Positions 25,944 to 33,540 of a stretch of DNA of 64,000 bases are shown in pieces. Position 1 is the first letter of the stretch, and each line of letters opens with the position of its first letter. Below the pieces are notes generated by a model. It was given only the letters and a program-made list of their open reading frames with translations, was not told the DNA's origin and made no database searches. Source of the DNA: Olleya namhaensis (GTDB lineage: Bacteria > Bacteroidota > Bacteroidia > Flavobacteriales > Flavobacteriaceae); NCBI RefSeq assembly GCF_900114005.1, contig NZ_FORM01000003.1, positions 248,001-312,000 of the forward strand, given 5' to 3'. A program made the position numbers and the translations under genes.

Positions 25944-26774
25944 TTATTGATGAATAGTTAACACTGTATTAGAATGAAGTTGTTTTAATGTTGAAAAAAC
26001 ATTAGATCTAAACATCCCTATTTTTCTTAGTATATCTGGTTTTTTATCAACAACGCACATGATTCCGTCCATGTGCGACTTTGCATAAGTTTTTAAACTA
26101 AAAGAAGTATGTGCGTATTGGAGTGCCACTGTGCTATTGGTCTTAAGTTTTAAATAGGTTAGCATGGCTTCTAAATGGTTAGCTGCACTATCACTTAAAG
26201 TATTCTGTTTCGCCAATATTAATACGGTGATTTCTAAATTAGTATGTTCTAAAATATTGCAAAAGCCATCAATTTGTGTTGTATTAACTTTTTGCTTAAA
26301 GTCCGATGCTATTGTAATGTTAACCGTATTACAACTAGCTGCATGCGGAGGAACTATTAATACTGGACAACATCTTATTTTGTCTACAATAGCTTGAGTT
26401 TTTGCCCCTAGCCTATTTTTATTTTTGCTAGTCAATATTATTAAATCTATATCTAATACTTTAGTGTTTTTCTGAATACTAGATAATAGCCCAGAACACT
26501 CAGAAACCGCAAAAAAATGATGGTTTAAATCATAACAATTTAAAGTATAACGTTCCACTAATTTACCCAACTGTTTTAAAGCATAATCTCTTGGTCTATC
26601 AAACCAATCCTCATCCGCTTGCAACATCGCAATAGCATCAAGTCCATTAGCATTATAGGAATATGTATTTAAAAAATAAAAATCGCAATACTCATGTTTA
26701 AAAAGTTGCAAAACATAATCAATGGTTTGAAAGCTATTTAAAGTAAAATCTGTTGGAATTAATATTTTTTTCAT
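25944..26774 (-). CDS. Universal stress protein, two-domain
   Basis: The 276-residue protein starts MKKILIPTDFTLNSFQT, the classical Usp N-terminus with a nucleotide-contacting Asp. The second half (from about 145) repeats the fold in a degenerate way. ILTSKNKNRLGAKTQAIV and CPVLIVPPHA form the ATP-loop-like region at the end of domain one. It follows two helical proteins, a GreA-like factor and glutamate dehydrogenase in one direction, which suggests a stress operon. Role beyond family level unknown. Confidence 0.82.
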   Translation of the reverse strand: MKKILIPTDFTLNSFQTIDYVLQLFKHEYCDFYFLNTYSYNANGLDAIAMLQADEDWFDRPRDYALKQLGKLVERYTLNCYDLNHHFFAVSECSGLLSSIQKNTKVLDIDLIILTSKNKNRLGAKTQAIVDKIRCCPVLIVPPHAASCNTVNITIASDFKQKVNTTQIDGFCNILEHTNLEITVLILAKQNTLSDSAANHLEAMLTYLKLKTNSTVALQYAHTSFSLKTYAKSHMDGIMCVVDKKPDILRKIGMFRSNVFSTLKQLHSNTVLTIHQ

Positions 26775-26862
26775 CTTATTGCATTTAAATTAATATATCT
26801 AATACTACAGCACTATCATTTCAAACCCAGATATTATAACGACACCTCCAAGACGAGCTCTA

Positions 26863-27249
26863 TTATCTCTTGTAACGTTCTAGTAACGTATAAAACTTGA
26901 TTCTAAAATCATGAAGCTCTCTAATTAATTGAACAAACTGCAGTCTTTTTATTTCATAAACCTTAGCGCGACTATCATTATACTCTGTTTTCCCGTATTC
27001 TATTTCAGTTTTTATTTCTTGTTCATATTTGCAAAAACTAGCCATGTTTAACGTAAATTTTCTACGCAAAGTCAACATCGTATTTGACGTTTCTATATTT
27101 TTAATGAGTTGTTTTTCGATAAGGCTAAAATGTTGAAACTCATTAACAGCCAACTCTAAAGTACCAATCCAATGATTGACCTCTTTGTAATCTTTAATTA
27201 AACACAAGCGTCTGTGCGATTCTATTTTATAAGCTGTAGCTGTATTCAA
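26863..27249 (-). CDS. Small helical protein of unknown function, paralogue 1
   Basis: The 128-residue product is mostly alpha helix with charged, coiled-coil-like segments (about 20-60 and 70-128). It has no signal peptide or membrane helix. Its layout (KEVNHWIGTLELAVNEF near the start, a final helix with ELHDFRIKFYTLLERYKR) parallels that of the neighbouring 139-residue protein, so the two look like distant duplicates forming helical bundles. They start 3 bases apart in one operon with gdh and usp. Function unknown. Confidence 0.65.
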   Translation of the reverse strand: MNTATAYKIESHRRLCLIKDYKEVNHWIGTLELAVNEFQHFSLIEKQLIKNIETSNTMLTLRRKFTLNMASFCKYEQEIKTEIEYGKTEYNDSRAKVYEIKRLQFVQLIRELHDFRIKFYTLLERYKR

Positions 27250-27252
27250 TTA

Positions 27253-27672
27253 TTAATTAACTTTTAATAGCGTGAAGGTTCCTTGTACTTTATTGAAAAA
27301 CTCATCTTTTAATCTTCTGTATTTATCTAAATGATATAAATAACTACGTCTATAGCTTTCGTGCTCCGTTATGTATATCATATCGCATTGCGTATCCTCG
27401 CACTCGATAATATTTAATCTAGATTTAGAATATGTATTTAAGGCATTAAGAAGTGTTTGGTTTTCTACCTCTTTTTTCTCAAATTTATTAGCAACGCTAT
27501 TATCGTCTAACTTATCCTTAAGCTCGTTTTGACAAATATTAATAAGATTAGACAACTCCTTTTTTATGTATTTTAAATGATTGATCCAATTGTCTAGCTC
27601 CATTGTATTTATTTTATGCGTCACATCAAGATTTGTATCATGATCAAAAATTTGGATTTTTTCTGTTTTCAT
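27253..27672 (-). CDS. Small helical protein of unknown function, paralogue 2
   Basis: The 139-residue product is predicted mostly helical: an N-terminal beta-like stretch with IQIFDHDTNLDVT, then ELDNWINHLKYIKKELSNL, a central helix, and a C-terminal helix YLYHLDKYRRLKDEF. It resembles paralogue 1 in order of helices. Cysteines near 47, 95 and 101 are not in a known motif. It starts 11 bases after the GreA-like gene. Function unknown; membership of the stress operon is the only clue. Confidence 0.65.
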   Translation of the reverse strand: MKTEKIQIFDHDTNLDVTHKINTMELDNWINHLKYIKKELSNLINICQNELKDKLDDNSVANKFEKKEVENQTLLNALNTYSKSRLNIIECEDTQCDMIYITEHESYRRSYLYHLDKYRRLKDEFFNKVQGTFTLLKVN

Positions 27673-27683
27673 AACAATTTGGT

Positions 27684-28103
27684 TTAAATATTTATATCAA
27701 TTTCTTTTAAGCTTTCTTCTTTTTGCACATCAACTATCCTGATTTTTTGTGCACCTCCAGGAAAATCCCAATCTATAGTATCGTCTTTAGAATATCCAAA
27801 AAGTGCAGCGCCCATTGGAGCTAAAACGGACACTTTGTTAAGTGTCACGTTTTTCTCCATTGGTACAACCACTTGCAACTCTTTTTCCCAACCGTTATCC
27901 GAGGCTATAGTAACTATACTATTAAAACGTACAATGTCTTCAGGCACTTCGTCATTATTTACAATTTGCGCAGTCTTTAACTCCTCAGACAATTTTACTA
28001 AAGATTTAGTTACACTAGCATCATCTCCATATCCCGAAATATTGAGTATGCGCTTGAGATACACATACTCTTTTTTTTCTAATATTAAACTTCCGTATTT
28101 CAT
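27684..28103 (-). CDS. GreA/GreB C-terminal-domain protein (Rnk-like)
   Basis: From the ATG at 28103 (MKYGSLILEKKEYVYLKR) the protein has 139 residues. The last 80 residues match the GreA/GreB FKBP-like C-terminal domain (PEDIVRFNSIVTIA, VSVLAPMGAALFGYSKDDTIDW). The N-terminus is a short helical hairpin as in Rnk rather than the long coiled coil of GreA, so it probably binds RNA polymerase without transcript-cleavage activity. The frame is open 18 codons further upstream, but this would overlap the end of gdh; 28103 leaves a 16-base gap. Confidence 0.8.
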   Translation of the reverse strand: MKYGSLILEKKEYVYLKRILNISGYGDDASVTKSLVKLSEELKTAQIVNNDEVPEDIVRFNSIVTIASDNGWEKELQVVVPMEKNVTLNKVSVLAPMGAALFGYSKDDTIDWDFPGGAQKIRIVDVQKEESLKEIDINI

Positions 28104-28119
28104 CTTATATGTTTTAAAA

Positions 28120-29424
28120 TCAAGGAAAAATACCTCTTTGAATGTATGCTTTTTCAATACGTTGTATTGCTATACAAAATGCAGCGGTACGTAAATCTAC
28201 AGTTTCATTTATGGCATAGTCAAACACTTTATTAAATGATTCTTTCATTTTTTTATCCAATTTAGCCATGACTTCATCCAATTGCCAAATCTCTCCATTT
28301 CGGTTTTGTAACCATTCAAAATAACTACCAACTACACCTCCTGAATTACATAAAATGTCTGGTATGATAGTAATTCCGCGTTCTAACAAAATCTTTTCTC
28401 CTTCTACATTTGTTGGTCCGTTTGCTCCTTCTGCAATTAATCTTGCTTTAATTTGATGCGCATTTTCTTTTGTAATTTGGTTACCTAAAGCAGCAGGAAT
28501 ACAGATATCACAATCTAAAGTGAAAAACTTTTTAGTATCTACCGTTTTAGAATCTGGGAAGTTTACAATACTACCATCGTTAATTTGACTGTATTTAAAT
28601 AAGTCCTCAACGCTAATTCCGTTTTGATTTTGAATACTTCCTGTAGCATCTTGTACTGCAACTAATTTAGCGCCCTCTTTTTCTAGAAAATGAGCTGCCC
28701 AATAGCCAACATTACCAAAACCTTGAACAATAAACTTTTTACCATCTAAACTAGTATTGCTTTTATCTGCCCAAAATTTAATAGACAAATACACACCATA
28801 ACCTGTTGCTCTGTCGCGTCCTTCTAATCCACCACTTGCATCAGGCTTACCAGTAACCACATGTTGATTAGCAGTACGTTCTGCGGGTGGACGCGTACTC
28901 ATGTAGGTATCTGCAATCCAAGCCATAGTTTGACTATTAGTATTAACATCTGGAGCAGGAATATCATGTTCAGGTCCAATGTTATCTGCTAAAGCAAACG
29001 TAAAACGTCTTGTAATACGCTCTAACTCTGATTGCGAGTACTTTGAAGGGTCTATTTTAATACCTCCTTTACCTCCACCATATGGTAAACCAGCTAAAGA
29101 TGTTTTCCAGGTCATCCACATGGCTAGTGCTCTAGCAGCATCAATATCTACTGTTGGATGATAACGTAAACCCCCTTTATAAGGTCCAAGCGCATTGTTA
29201 TGTTGCACTCTGTAACCGGTAAAAATCTCAACATCTCCATTATCCATTTTTACGGGAAAATTGACTAATATCTCGTTATTAGTGATGCTTAAAATTTTTC
29301 TAATACTTTGATGCAAATTAATATGGTCTGCAGCACTATTAAACTGCTCCATAACATTATCCATCATACCTATTATAGGTACTTTTTTTGTTACTTTTTT
29401 CAAATCTGCTGTTGCTGTTGTCAT
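28120..29424 (-). CDS. gdhA: Glutamate dehydrogenase (Glu/Leu/Phe/Val family)
   Basis: The 434-residue enzyme has the N-terminal substrate domain with KGGLRYHP and the catalytic lysine region LPYGGGKGGIKIDP, then a Rossmann domain with GFGNVGYWAAHFLEKEGAK for NAD(P). The end ERIEKAYIQRGIFP is intact. It interconverts glutamate with 2-oxoglutarate and ammonia. It follows two tiny ORFs and a near-perfect sigma-54 promoter, and precedes a GreA-like factor, so glutamate metabolism seems tied to a stress or nitrogen response here. Cofactor preference cannot be read from the sequence. Confidence 0.93.
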   Translation of the reverse strand: MTTATADLKKVTKKVPIIGMMDNVMEQFNSAADHINLHQSIRKILSITNNEILVNFPVKMDNGDVEIFTGYRVQHNNALGPYKGGLRYHPTVDIDAARALAMWMTWKTSLAGLPYGGGKGGIKIDPSKYSQSELERITRRFTFALADNIGPEHDIPAPDVNTNSQTMAWIADTYMSTRPPAERTANQHVVTGKPDASGGLEGRDRATGYGVYLSIKFWADKSNTSLDGKKFIVQGFGNVGYWAAHFLEKEGAKLVAVQDATGSIQNQNGISVEDLFKYSQINDGSIVNFPDSKTVDTKKFFTLDCDICIPAALGNQITKENAHQIKARLIAEGANGPTNVEGEKILLERGITIIPDILCNSGGVVGSYFEWLQNRNGEIWQLDEVMAKLDKKMKESFNKVFDYAINETVDLRTAAFCIAIQRIEKAYIQRGIFP

Positions 29425-29443
29425 TGTAATGTGTTTGTTATTA

Positions 29444-29581
29444 TTATTTGAAATAGCGATTGATTATTGATCTTTCGTAATATTTTTGTGAGATATATTT
29501 ATCTCTAGCTTGGCTTCTATTAGATTTTTTATCTAACGCCTCTTTATTTCCAAAAACGGATGCTAATGTGTTAAAAATCAT
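29444..29581 (-). CDS. Small basic protein (45 residues)
   Basis: An ATG at 29581 opens 45 codons ending TAA at 29444. The product starts MIFNTLASVFGNKEALDKKS and ends RSIINRYFK; it is rich in Lys, Arg, Ser and Tyr, with no membrane helix. It lies between a 57-residue ORF (19-base gap) and gdh (19-base gap) in the same direction and downstream of the sigma-54 promoter. I recognise no family. Confidence 0.4.
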   Translation of the reverse strand: MIFNTLASVFGNKEALDKKSNRSQARDKYISQKYYERSIINRYFK

Positions 29582-29600
29582 GAATTCTGTTATTAAATGT

Positions 29601-29774
29601 TTAAACTAAAACTAACTCTTGCTCTGGTTGTTTTACTTGCTCTGAAGTTAGTTGATTGGGTTGGCCTGAATTAAATGCATCAAACTCGCTACAAGACCAA
29701 ACGTTATCTTTTTGGGCTGTTAACACACAATAATTGCGATGGATACAATCTGGACAAATATTAAAATGACTCAT
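29601..29774 (-). CDS. Small cysteine-rich protein (57 residues), first gene after a sigma-54 promoter
   Basis: An ATG at 29774 opens 57 codons ending TAA at 29601. The product starts MSHFNICPDCIHRNYCVLTA and has cysteines at 7, 10, 16 and 28 (C-x2-C-x5-C-x11-C), a plausible zinc or iron-sulfur site, followed by a Gln-rich acidic tail (QPNQLTSEQVKQPEQ). It is the first reading frame behind the sigma-54 promoter with a leader of about 25 bases. Function unknown. Confidence 0.6.
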   Translation of the reverse strand: MSHFNICPDCIHRNYCVLTAQKDNVWSCSEFDAFNSGQPNQLTSEQVKQPEQELVLV

Positions 29775-29810
29775 AGGTGTAAAATTTATAATCTATATAC
29801 AAACCTATTG

Positions 29811-29825
29811 GCAATGCATGTGCCA
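29811..29825 (-). promoter_or_regulatory. Sigma-54 promoter of the gdh operon
   Basis: On the minus strand TGGCACATGCATTGC (29825-29811) matches the -24/-12 consensus TGGCAC-N5-TTGC perfectly. Transcription would start near 29799, leaving a leader of about 25 bases before the 57-residue ORF. TAGGTTTG (29807-29800), a -7-like element, overlaps just downstream, so a second housekeeping start is possible. The element lies inside the inverted repeat TTGGCA-N7-TGCCAA. Confidence 0.7.
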
Positions 29826-29856
29826 AACGAAAAACGCAAACTATCACAAATGCAAA

Positions 29857-29879
29857 AACCCCTTTAAATAAAAGGGGTT
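29857..29879 (-). terminator. Rho-independent terminator of the kinase/NtrC-type regulator operon
   Basis: AACCCCTTT-AAATA-AAAGGGGTT is a perfect 9-bp hairpin. On the minus strand it is followed by TTTTTGC, so it ends transcripts coming from the sigma-54 activator gene before they reach the gdh promoter. Confidence 0.85.
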
Positions 29880-29915
29880 AGATAATTTTAGAATATGAAA
29901 AAAGAAATTACAAGT

Positions 29916-29949
29916 GGTACAAAATTACCCAACTGAGTAAAAATGTACC
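29916..29949 (-). promoter_or_regulatory. Tandem candidate enhancer sites for the sigma-54 promoter
   Basis: GGTA-N6-TACC at 29916-29929 and AGTA-N6-TACC at 29936-29949 are two inverted-repeat sites whose centres are 20 bp apart, about two helical turns. They lie about 120 to 145 bp upstream of the inferred sigma-54 start near 29799, the usual place for activator enhancers. They are likely bound by the adjacent NtrC-type regulator; inference. Confidence 0.5.
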
Positions 29950-29962
29950 GCTATAAAATAGT

Positions 29963-31291
29963 CTAATCTGATAATTTTTGACGAATAGTTTTTCTGTCAA
30001 TTTGAAGAATCTCAGCAGCTTTGGTTTTATTGTTTCCTGTAGCTCTCAGCACTTTTTCTATGTATTGCTTTTCAATGACTTTTAATGGTTGCAAAGTGTC
30101 CGAAGCGTGTTGTAATGTATATTTTAAATGCTCAGGTAAATGCAACACCTCAACCGTTTTATCACTAAGTATAACTGCACGTTGGATAATATTTTCTAAC
30201 TCTCTAATATTTCCTGGCCAATTGTAACGTTCTAATATTTTTAAAGCTTCAGGAGTTATTTTAACATAGCCATCCTTATACTCTACACCATATTTAAACA
30301 AAAACTTATCTACCAATAATTTAATATCGTCTTTACGAGCTCTTAAAGGTGCTACATCAATCTCTACGACTGTTAGTCTATAATACAAATCCTCTCTAAA
30401 GGTTTGCTTTTTAATCATATCACGTAAATCACTATTGGTCGCAGCTATAATACGTAAATCTACTTTTTCTGCTTTTGTAGACCCAACCTTTACCACTTCT
30501 TTTTCTTGCAAAACACGAAGTAATCTAGATTGCACTGTTAATGAAGCATTACCAATTTCGTCTAGAAAAATAGTCCCTCCATTTGCAGCTTGAAAAAAAC
30601 CTTCACGATTAGTTTCTGCTCCTGTAAAAGCTCCCTTTATATACCCAAACAACTCTGCTTCTAATAGGTTTTCTGGTATACCACCGCAATTTACTGCAAT
30701 AAATGGTGCTCTAGAAAATTTACCTTGATAATGAATGGCACGCGCAACTAGTTCTTTTCCTGTACCACTTTCGCCTTTAATAAAAACAGTGGCTTTATTG
30801 TTTTTAACACGTTCAATAATCTGAATTACAGTATTAATTTTATCGGAATGCCCTATAATTTCGCCGTAAGGCTTATCGTTATTAATTATTGAATTTGTAG
30901 GAGATTGCGCTACGCTATCTGAATTTACCAAACATTTATCCAACGCCATTTTAAGCTCGTCTTTAGTAAATGGTTTAGTCAAATAATCCACAACTCCTGA
31001 TTTTATTGCAGCTAATGAGTCCTGAACCGATGGATATCCTGTAACTACCAATTTTGGCATTTTAGGATAGTGCTCAGACACAAATTTAATAAGCTCTGAA
31101 CCGTCCAATTCGGGCATTTTTAAATCGGTAATTAATAAATCTATAGTCGAATCTCGTAAAATACTAACTGCTTCTTTAACAGAAACTGCTTTAAACACAT
31201 GATAATTCCAAGATTGTAAGTGACGTTGTAATAACTCTAAGATATTTACATCGTCGTCAACTATAAGTATGTTTTCTTTACGTAATTGCAT
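29963..31291 (-). CDS. NtrC-family response regulator (receiver, AAA+ sigma-54, Fis-type HTH)
   Basis: The 442-residue regulator has a receiver (1-120, phospho-acceptor Asp56 in ITDLKMPELDG), an AAA+ domain (about 148-380) with Walker A GESGTGKE, sigma-54 contact motif GAFTGA and Walker B GGTIFLDEIG, and a Fis-type helix-turn-helix at the end (NNKTKAAEILQIDRKTIR). It activates sigma-54 polymerase when phosphorylated. The gene follows its histidine kinase by 9 bases. The neighbouring gdh promoter and its two palindromic sites make it the likely target. Confidence 0.93.
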   Translation of the reverse strand: MQLRKENILIVDDDVNILELLQRHLQSWNYHVFKAVSVKEAVSILRDSTIDLLITDLKMPELDGSELIKFVSEHYPKMPKLVVTGYPSVQDSLAAIKSGVVDYLTKPFTKDELKMALDKCLVNSDSVAQSPTNSIINNDKPYGEIIGHSDKINTVIQIIERVKNNKATVFIKGESGTGKELVARAIHYQGKFSRAPFIAVNCGGIPENLLEAELFGYIKGAFTGAETNREGFFQAANGGTIFLDEIGNASLTVQSRLLRVLQEKEVVKVGSTKAEKVDLRIIAATNSDLRDMIKKQTFREDLYYRLTVVEIDVAPLRARKDDIKLLVDKFLFKYGVEYKDGYVKITPEALKILERYNWPGNIRELENIIQRAVILSDKTVEVLHLPEHLKYTLQHASDTLQPLKVIEKQYIEKVLRATGNNKTKAAEILQIDRKTIRQKLSD

Positions 31292-31300
31292 GAATAGCTA

Positions 31301-32389
31301 TTATTTTGGGAGTGTAATAGTAAAAGTAACTCCTTTATTTTTATTGTTTTTTGCGGTAATTGTCCCTTTGTGCGATGCCACAATACCATGTACCACACTT
31401 AGTCCTAATCCGGAACCATCACCAATAGGTTTGGTAGTAAAAAAAGGCTGAAAAATTTTATCTAAATCTGCCGTATCAACACCTTTACCTTCGTCCTTAA
31501 TTTTTAAAACAATTGCCTTTTTAGTGGTTTTAGCTTCAATTGTAACCAACCCTTGTTTTGGAGAAAAATAAATAGCATTAATTAATAAGTTGAAAATAAT
31601 TTGAGTTAATTGTATTGGATCTGCCCGTAATAACAAGACCTCTTCTTCTATTTTAACAATGTACTTGACCTCTTCTTTTCTAAAAGTGGCATCTAATAAA
31701 TTTATTGCATTTTTAATATTTGGCACTAAGTTAACTTCCTTCATTTCTTGTGGCATTTTGCAAGCAAAAAACATTAACTTTTTAACAACTTCTCTAGAAA
31801 ATATAGCGTTTTTAATAATTTTATCTACATCCTGAGACGCTTTTATATCTGTTTTTAAATCCTCTTTAAACAGCTCCGCAAAGCCTAAAATATTAGCTAA
31901 TGGTGTATTTAGCTCATGTGCTATGCCTGCGGTGATTTCGCCTAAAATACTTAAACGATCTGCGTGTTCCATTTGACGTTTAAGAGAGGTTTCATTTTTC
32001 TGAATTTCGATACGTTCTAGAAAACTGCCTATTTTAAGTGCTATATTATCTAATAGTAATTGTTCTTCGTTTAAAAAATCGTTTTGAGAGCATTGTGCTT
32101 CATTTAAAAAAGCTATTAATGTCCCTTTGTCTTCATTAAACAATTTTATTTTAGACTGAATACTTATGCTGCTTTTAACGTCATTACACGTTGCTATGCT
32201 TAACGAAGAAGCATTAATCTGAATGTCTGTTTTTTTAGGATATTGGAATCCTTTTTTGATACTAAACACAATTGCCTGTAAAGTATCTTCGATTAACTCT
32301 TCGTTAGCATTACCTATTATTGAAGACACCTCATACAAACAGGTTAACTCCTTAATACGCTCTTTTAATGCTTTTTGGGTGGTATTCAT
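31301..32389 (-). CDS. Histidine kinase, cytoplasmic, GAF-like sensor
   Basis: The 362-residue kinase has no membrane helix. An N-terminal GAF-like sensor (about 15-125) starts with RIKELTCLYEVSSIIGNANE, then a HisKA domain with the phospho-acceptor His in GEITAGIAHELNTPLANI and an ATPase domain with NLLINAIYFSP (N box), DEGKGVD (G1) and GDGSGLGLSVVHGI (G2). It should phosphorylate the regulator next to it. A cytoplasmic signal such as redox or metabolite state is likely but unknown. Confidence 0.9.
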   Translation of the reverse strand: MNTTQKALKERIKELTCLYEVSSIIGNANEELIEDTLQAIVFSIKKGFQYPKKTDIQINASSLSIATCNDVKSSISIQSKIKLFNEDKGTLIAFLNEAQCSQNDFLNEEQLLLDNIALKIGSFLERIEIQKNETSLKRQMEHADRLSILGEITAGIAHELNTPLANILGFAELFKEDLKTDIKASQDVDKIIKNAIFSREVVKKLMFFACKMPQEMKEVNLVPNIKNAINLLDATFRKEEVKYIVKIEEEVLLLRADPIQLTQIIFNLLINAIYFSPKQGLVTIEAKTTKKAIVLKIKDEGKGVDTADLDKIFQPFFTTKPIGDGSGLGLSVVHGIVASHKGTITAKNNKNKGVTFTITLPK

Positions 32390-32401
32390 TTCTAAATTTA
32401 T

Positions 32402-32420
32402 TTAGAGCCTCTCTAAGAGG
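32402..32420. promoter_or_regulatory. Overlapping inverted repeats upstream of the kinase gene
   Basis: TTAGAG-CCT-CTCTAA (32402-32416) overlaps CCTCT-CTA-AGAGG (32408-32420), 13 bases before the kinase start. It could be an operator or a structured leader; no further evidence. Confidence 0.35.
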
Positions 32421-32516
32421 TTTACAACAACTATCTAAAAGTATAATAATCTGTGTATTTGACATACTATTTTAACTTTTTAACTAGACTTGCATTGGGC
32501 CTAAAAAAAATACGAA

Positions 32517-32557
32517 CAAAAAAAAGGTCCAATCTTATATATTTAAGATTAGACCTT
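32517..32557 (-). terminator. Rho-independent terminator of the 254-residue gene
   Basis: AAGGTC and AATCTTA pair with TAAGATT and GACCTT across a TATATT loop with one mismatch, and on the minus strand the stem is followed by a long T-run. Confidence 0.85.
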
Positions 32558-32588
32558 GATAGGAAAGTATAGTATTTAAAATTGCTTT

Positions 32589-33353
32589 TTATTTAATATA
32601 CTGTTTCAATATTTTTTTAAGTAACGTAGTATCTTCAGCTGTATTACGTACTAATTTACCCTTGTTTTCCGTTTCAAATAAAGCGTAATCAATTGTAATT
32701 AAATTGATATCCTTTTTTGCTAACATCTCTTTTCTTCTGTGATTGTACTTTTCTATTTGCTGACCTCTAGTAATACCACTTACAGTCAACTCTTCTAGTT
32801 TTGCTAATTGTGCCTCCGTTTTGTGTTTCTTTTCAGCAAATTCAATAACTAAATTAGCTTCTTCATAAAACGCTGCTACCGGTAATAATGTTCTTGTTTT
32901 ACCTTTTTTATGCATGTCTCCAAATAACCAAGAAAACGTGTGCTTACGTGATGCACCTTCCTTTAAAATCTCATCACACAAATTAACGATATAAAACTCG
33001 TCTGTACTTTCTCTTTTTGCTTTTGCTGTATCTTTTTTAGACACTTGAGTTATAGCTTCGTTTTTAGGAAACTTAGCACCTGCTCTTACAAAATACCAAT
33101 ACACTGCTGTATCTGTTCTTTCTGGATGTAATAACGGAATAGTGTCTAAAGCATTTTCTTTATCTAAAGCACGTAATACTTTACGAAGTGGTAATCCCTT
33201 TTTCTGATCCTTTACAAAAACACCTGCTGCGACAAGATCTGACATGATCTGTTTTGCTGGTATCCAATCTGTATCTGTATGTGTGTTAAAGTAATCTTCT
33301 ACTACCTTATTTATTTGTGCTACTCTGTCTTCGTTATTACGACTTCTATCCAT
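32589..33353 (-). CDS. Hypothetical protein with PD-(D/E)XK-like C-terminal region
   Basis: The 254-residue protein has no signal peptide. Its N-terminal part (1-100) is charged and helical and may be a winged helix ([17 protein letters not shown]). The C-terminal half contains [21 protein letters not shown] followed by [16 protein letters not shown] and [12 protein letters not shown], which recalls PD-(D/E)XK-type proteins with a LPVDAYxPExxLVVEYxExQH pattern. Glu and Lys of EFAEKKH would be the active-site pair, but the usual Asp after LPV is Ala here. Monocistronic, with its own terminator. Function uncertain. Confidence 0.6.
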   Translation of the reverse strand: MDRSRNNEDRVAQINKVVEDYFNTHTDTDWIPAKQIMSDLVAAGVFVKDQKKGLPLRKVLRALDKENALDTIPLLHPERTDTAVYWYFVRAGAKFPKNEAITQVSKKDTAKAKRESTDEFYIVNLCDEILKEGASRKHTFSWLFGDMHKKGKTRTLLPVAAFYEEANLVIEFAEKKHKTEAQLAKLEELTVSGITRGQQIEKYNHRRKEMLAKKDINLITIDYALFETENKGKLVRNTAEDTTLLKKILKQYIK

Positions 33354-33471
33354 GATTGTAATTTATTATATTATTTGTCTTAACTACAAATAAAACGCTG
33401 CAAGATAAGCCAATATTTTTTTGAAATAATTATACTGCTTATTAAATTGACTATTAATTGCTATAATTTTA

Positions 33472-33506
33472 AAAACCTCCTATTTAATTACTAAATAGAA
33501 GGTTTT
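33472..33506 (-). terminator. Rho-independent terminator of the secreted-protein gene
   Basis: AAAACCT and CTATTTA pair with TAAATAG and AGGTTTT across ATTAC with one C/A mismatch; on the minus strand the stem ends in a T-run. Confidence 0.85.
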
Positions 33507-33540
33507 ACCTTTACTAAACAAAACAAAAAAATGCTATTAA

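Noticed and set aside
28104-28157. Longer GreA-like start
   Set aside because: It would overlap the end of gdh by 38 bases; the ATG at 28103 gives a conserved family-like N-terminus.
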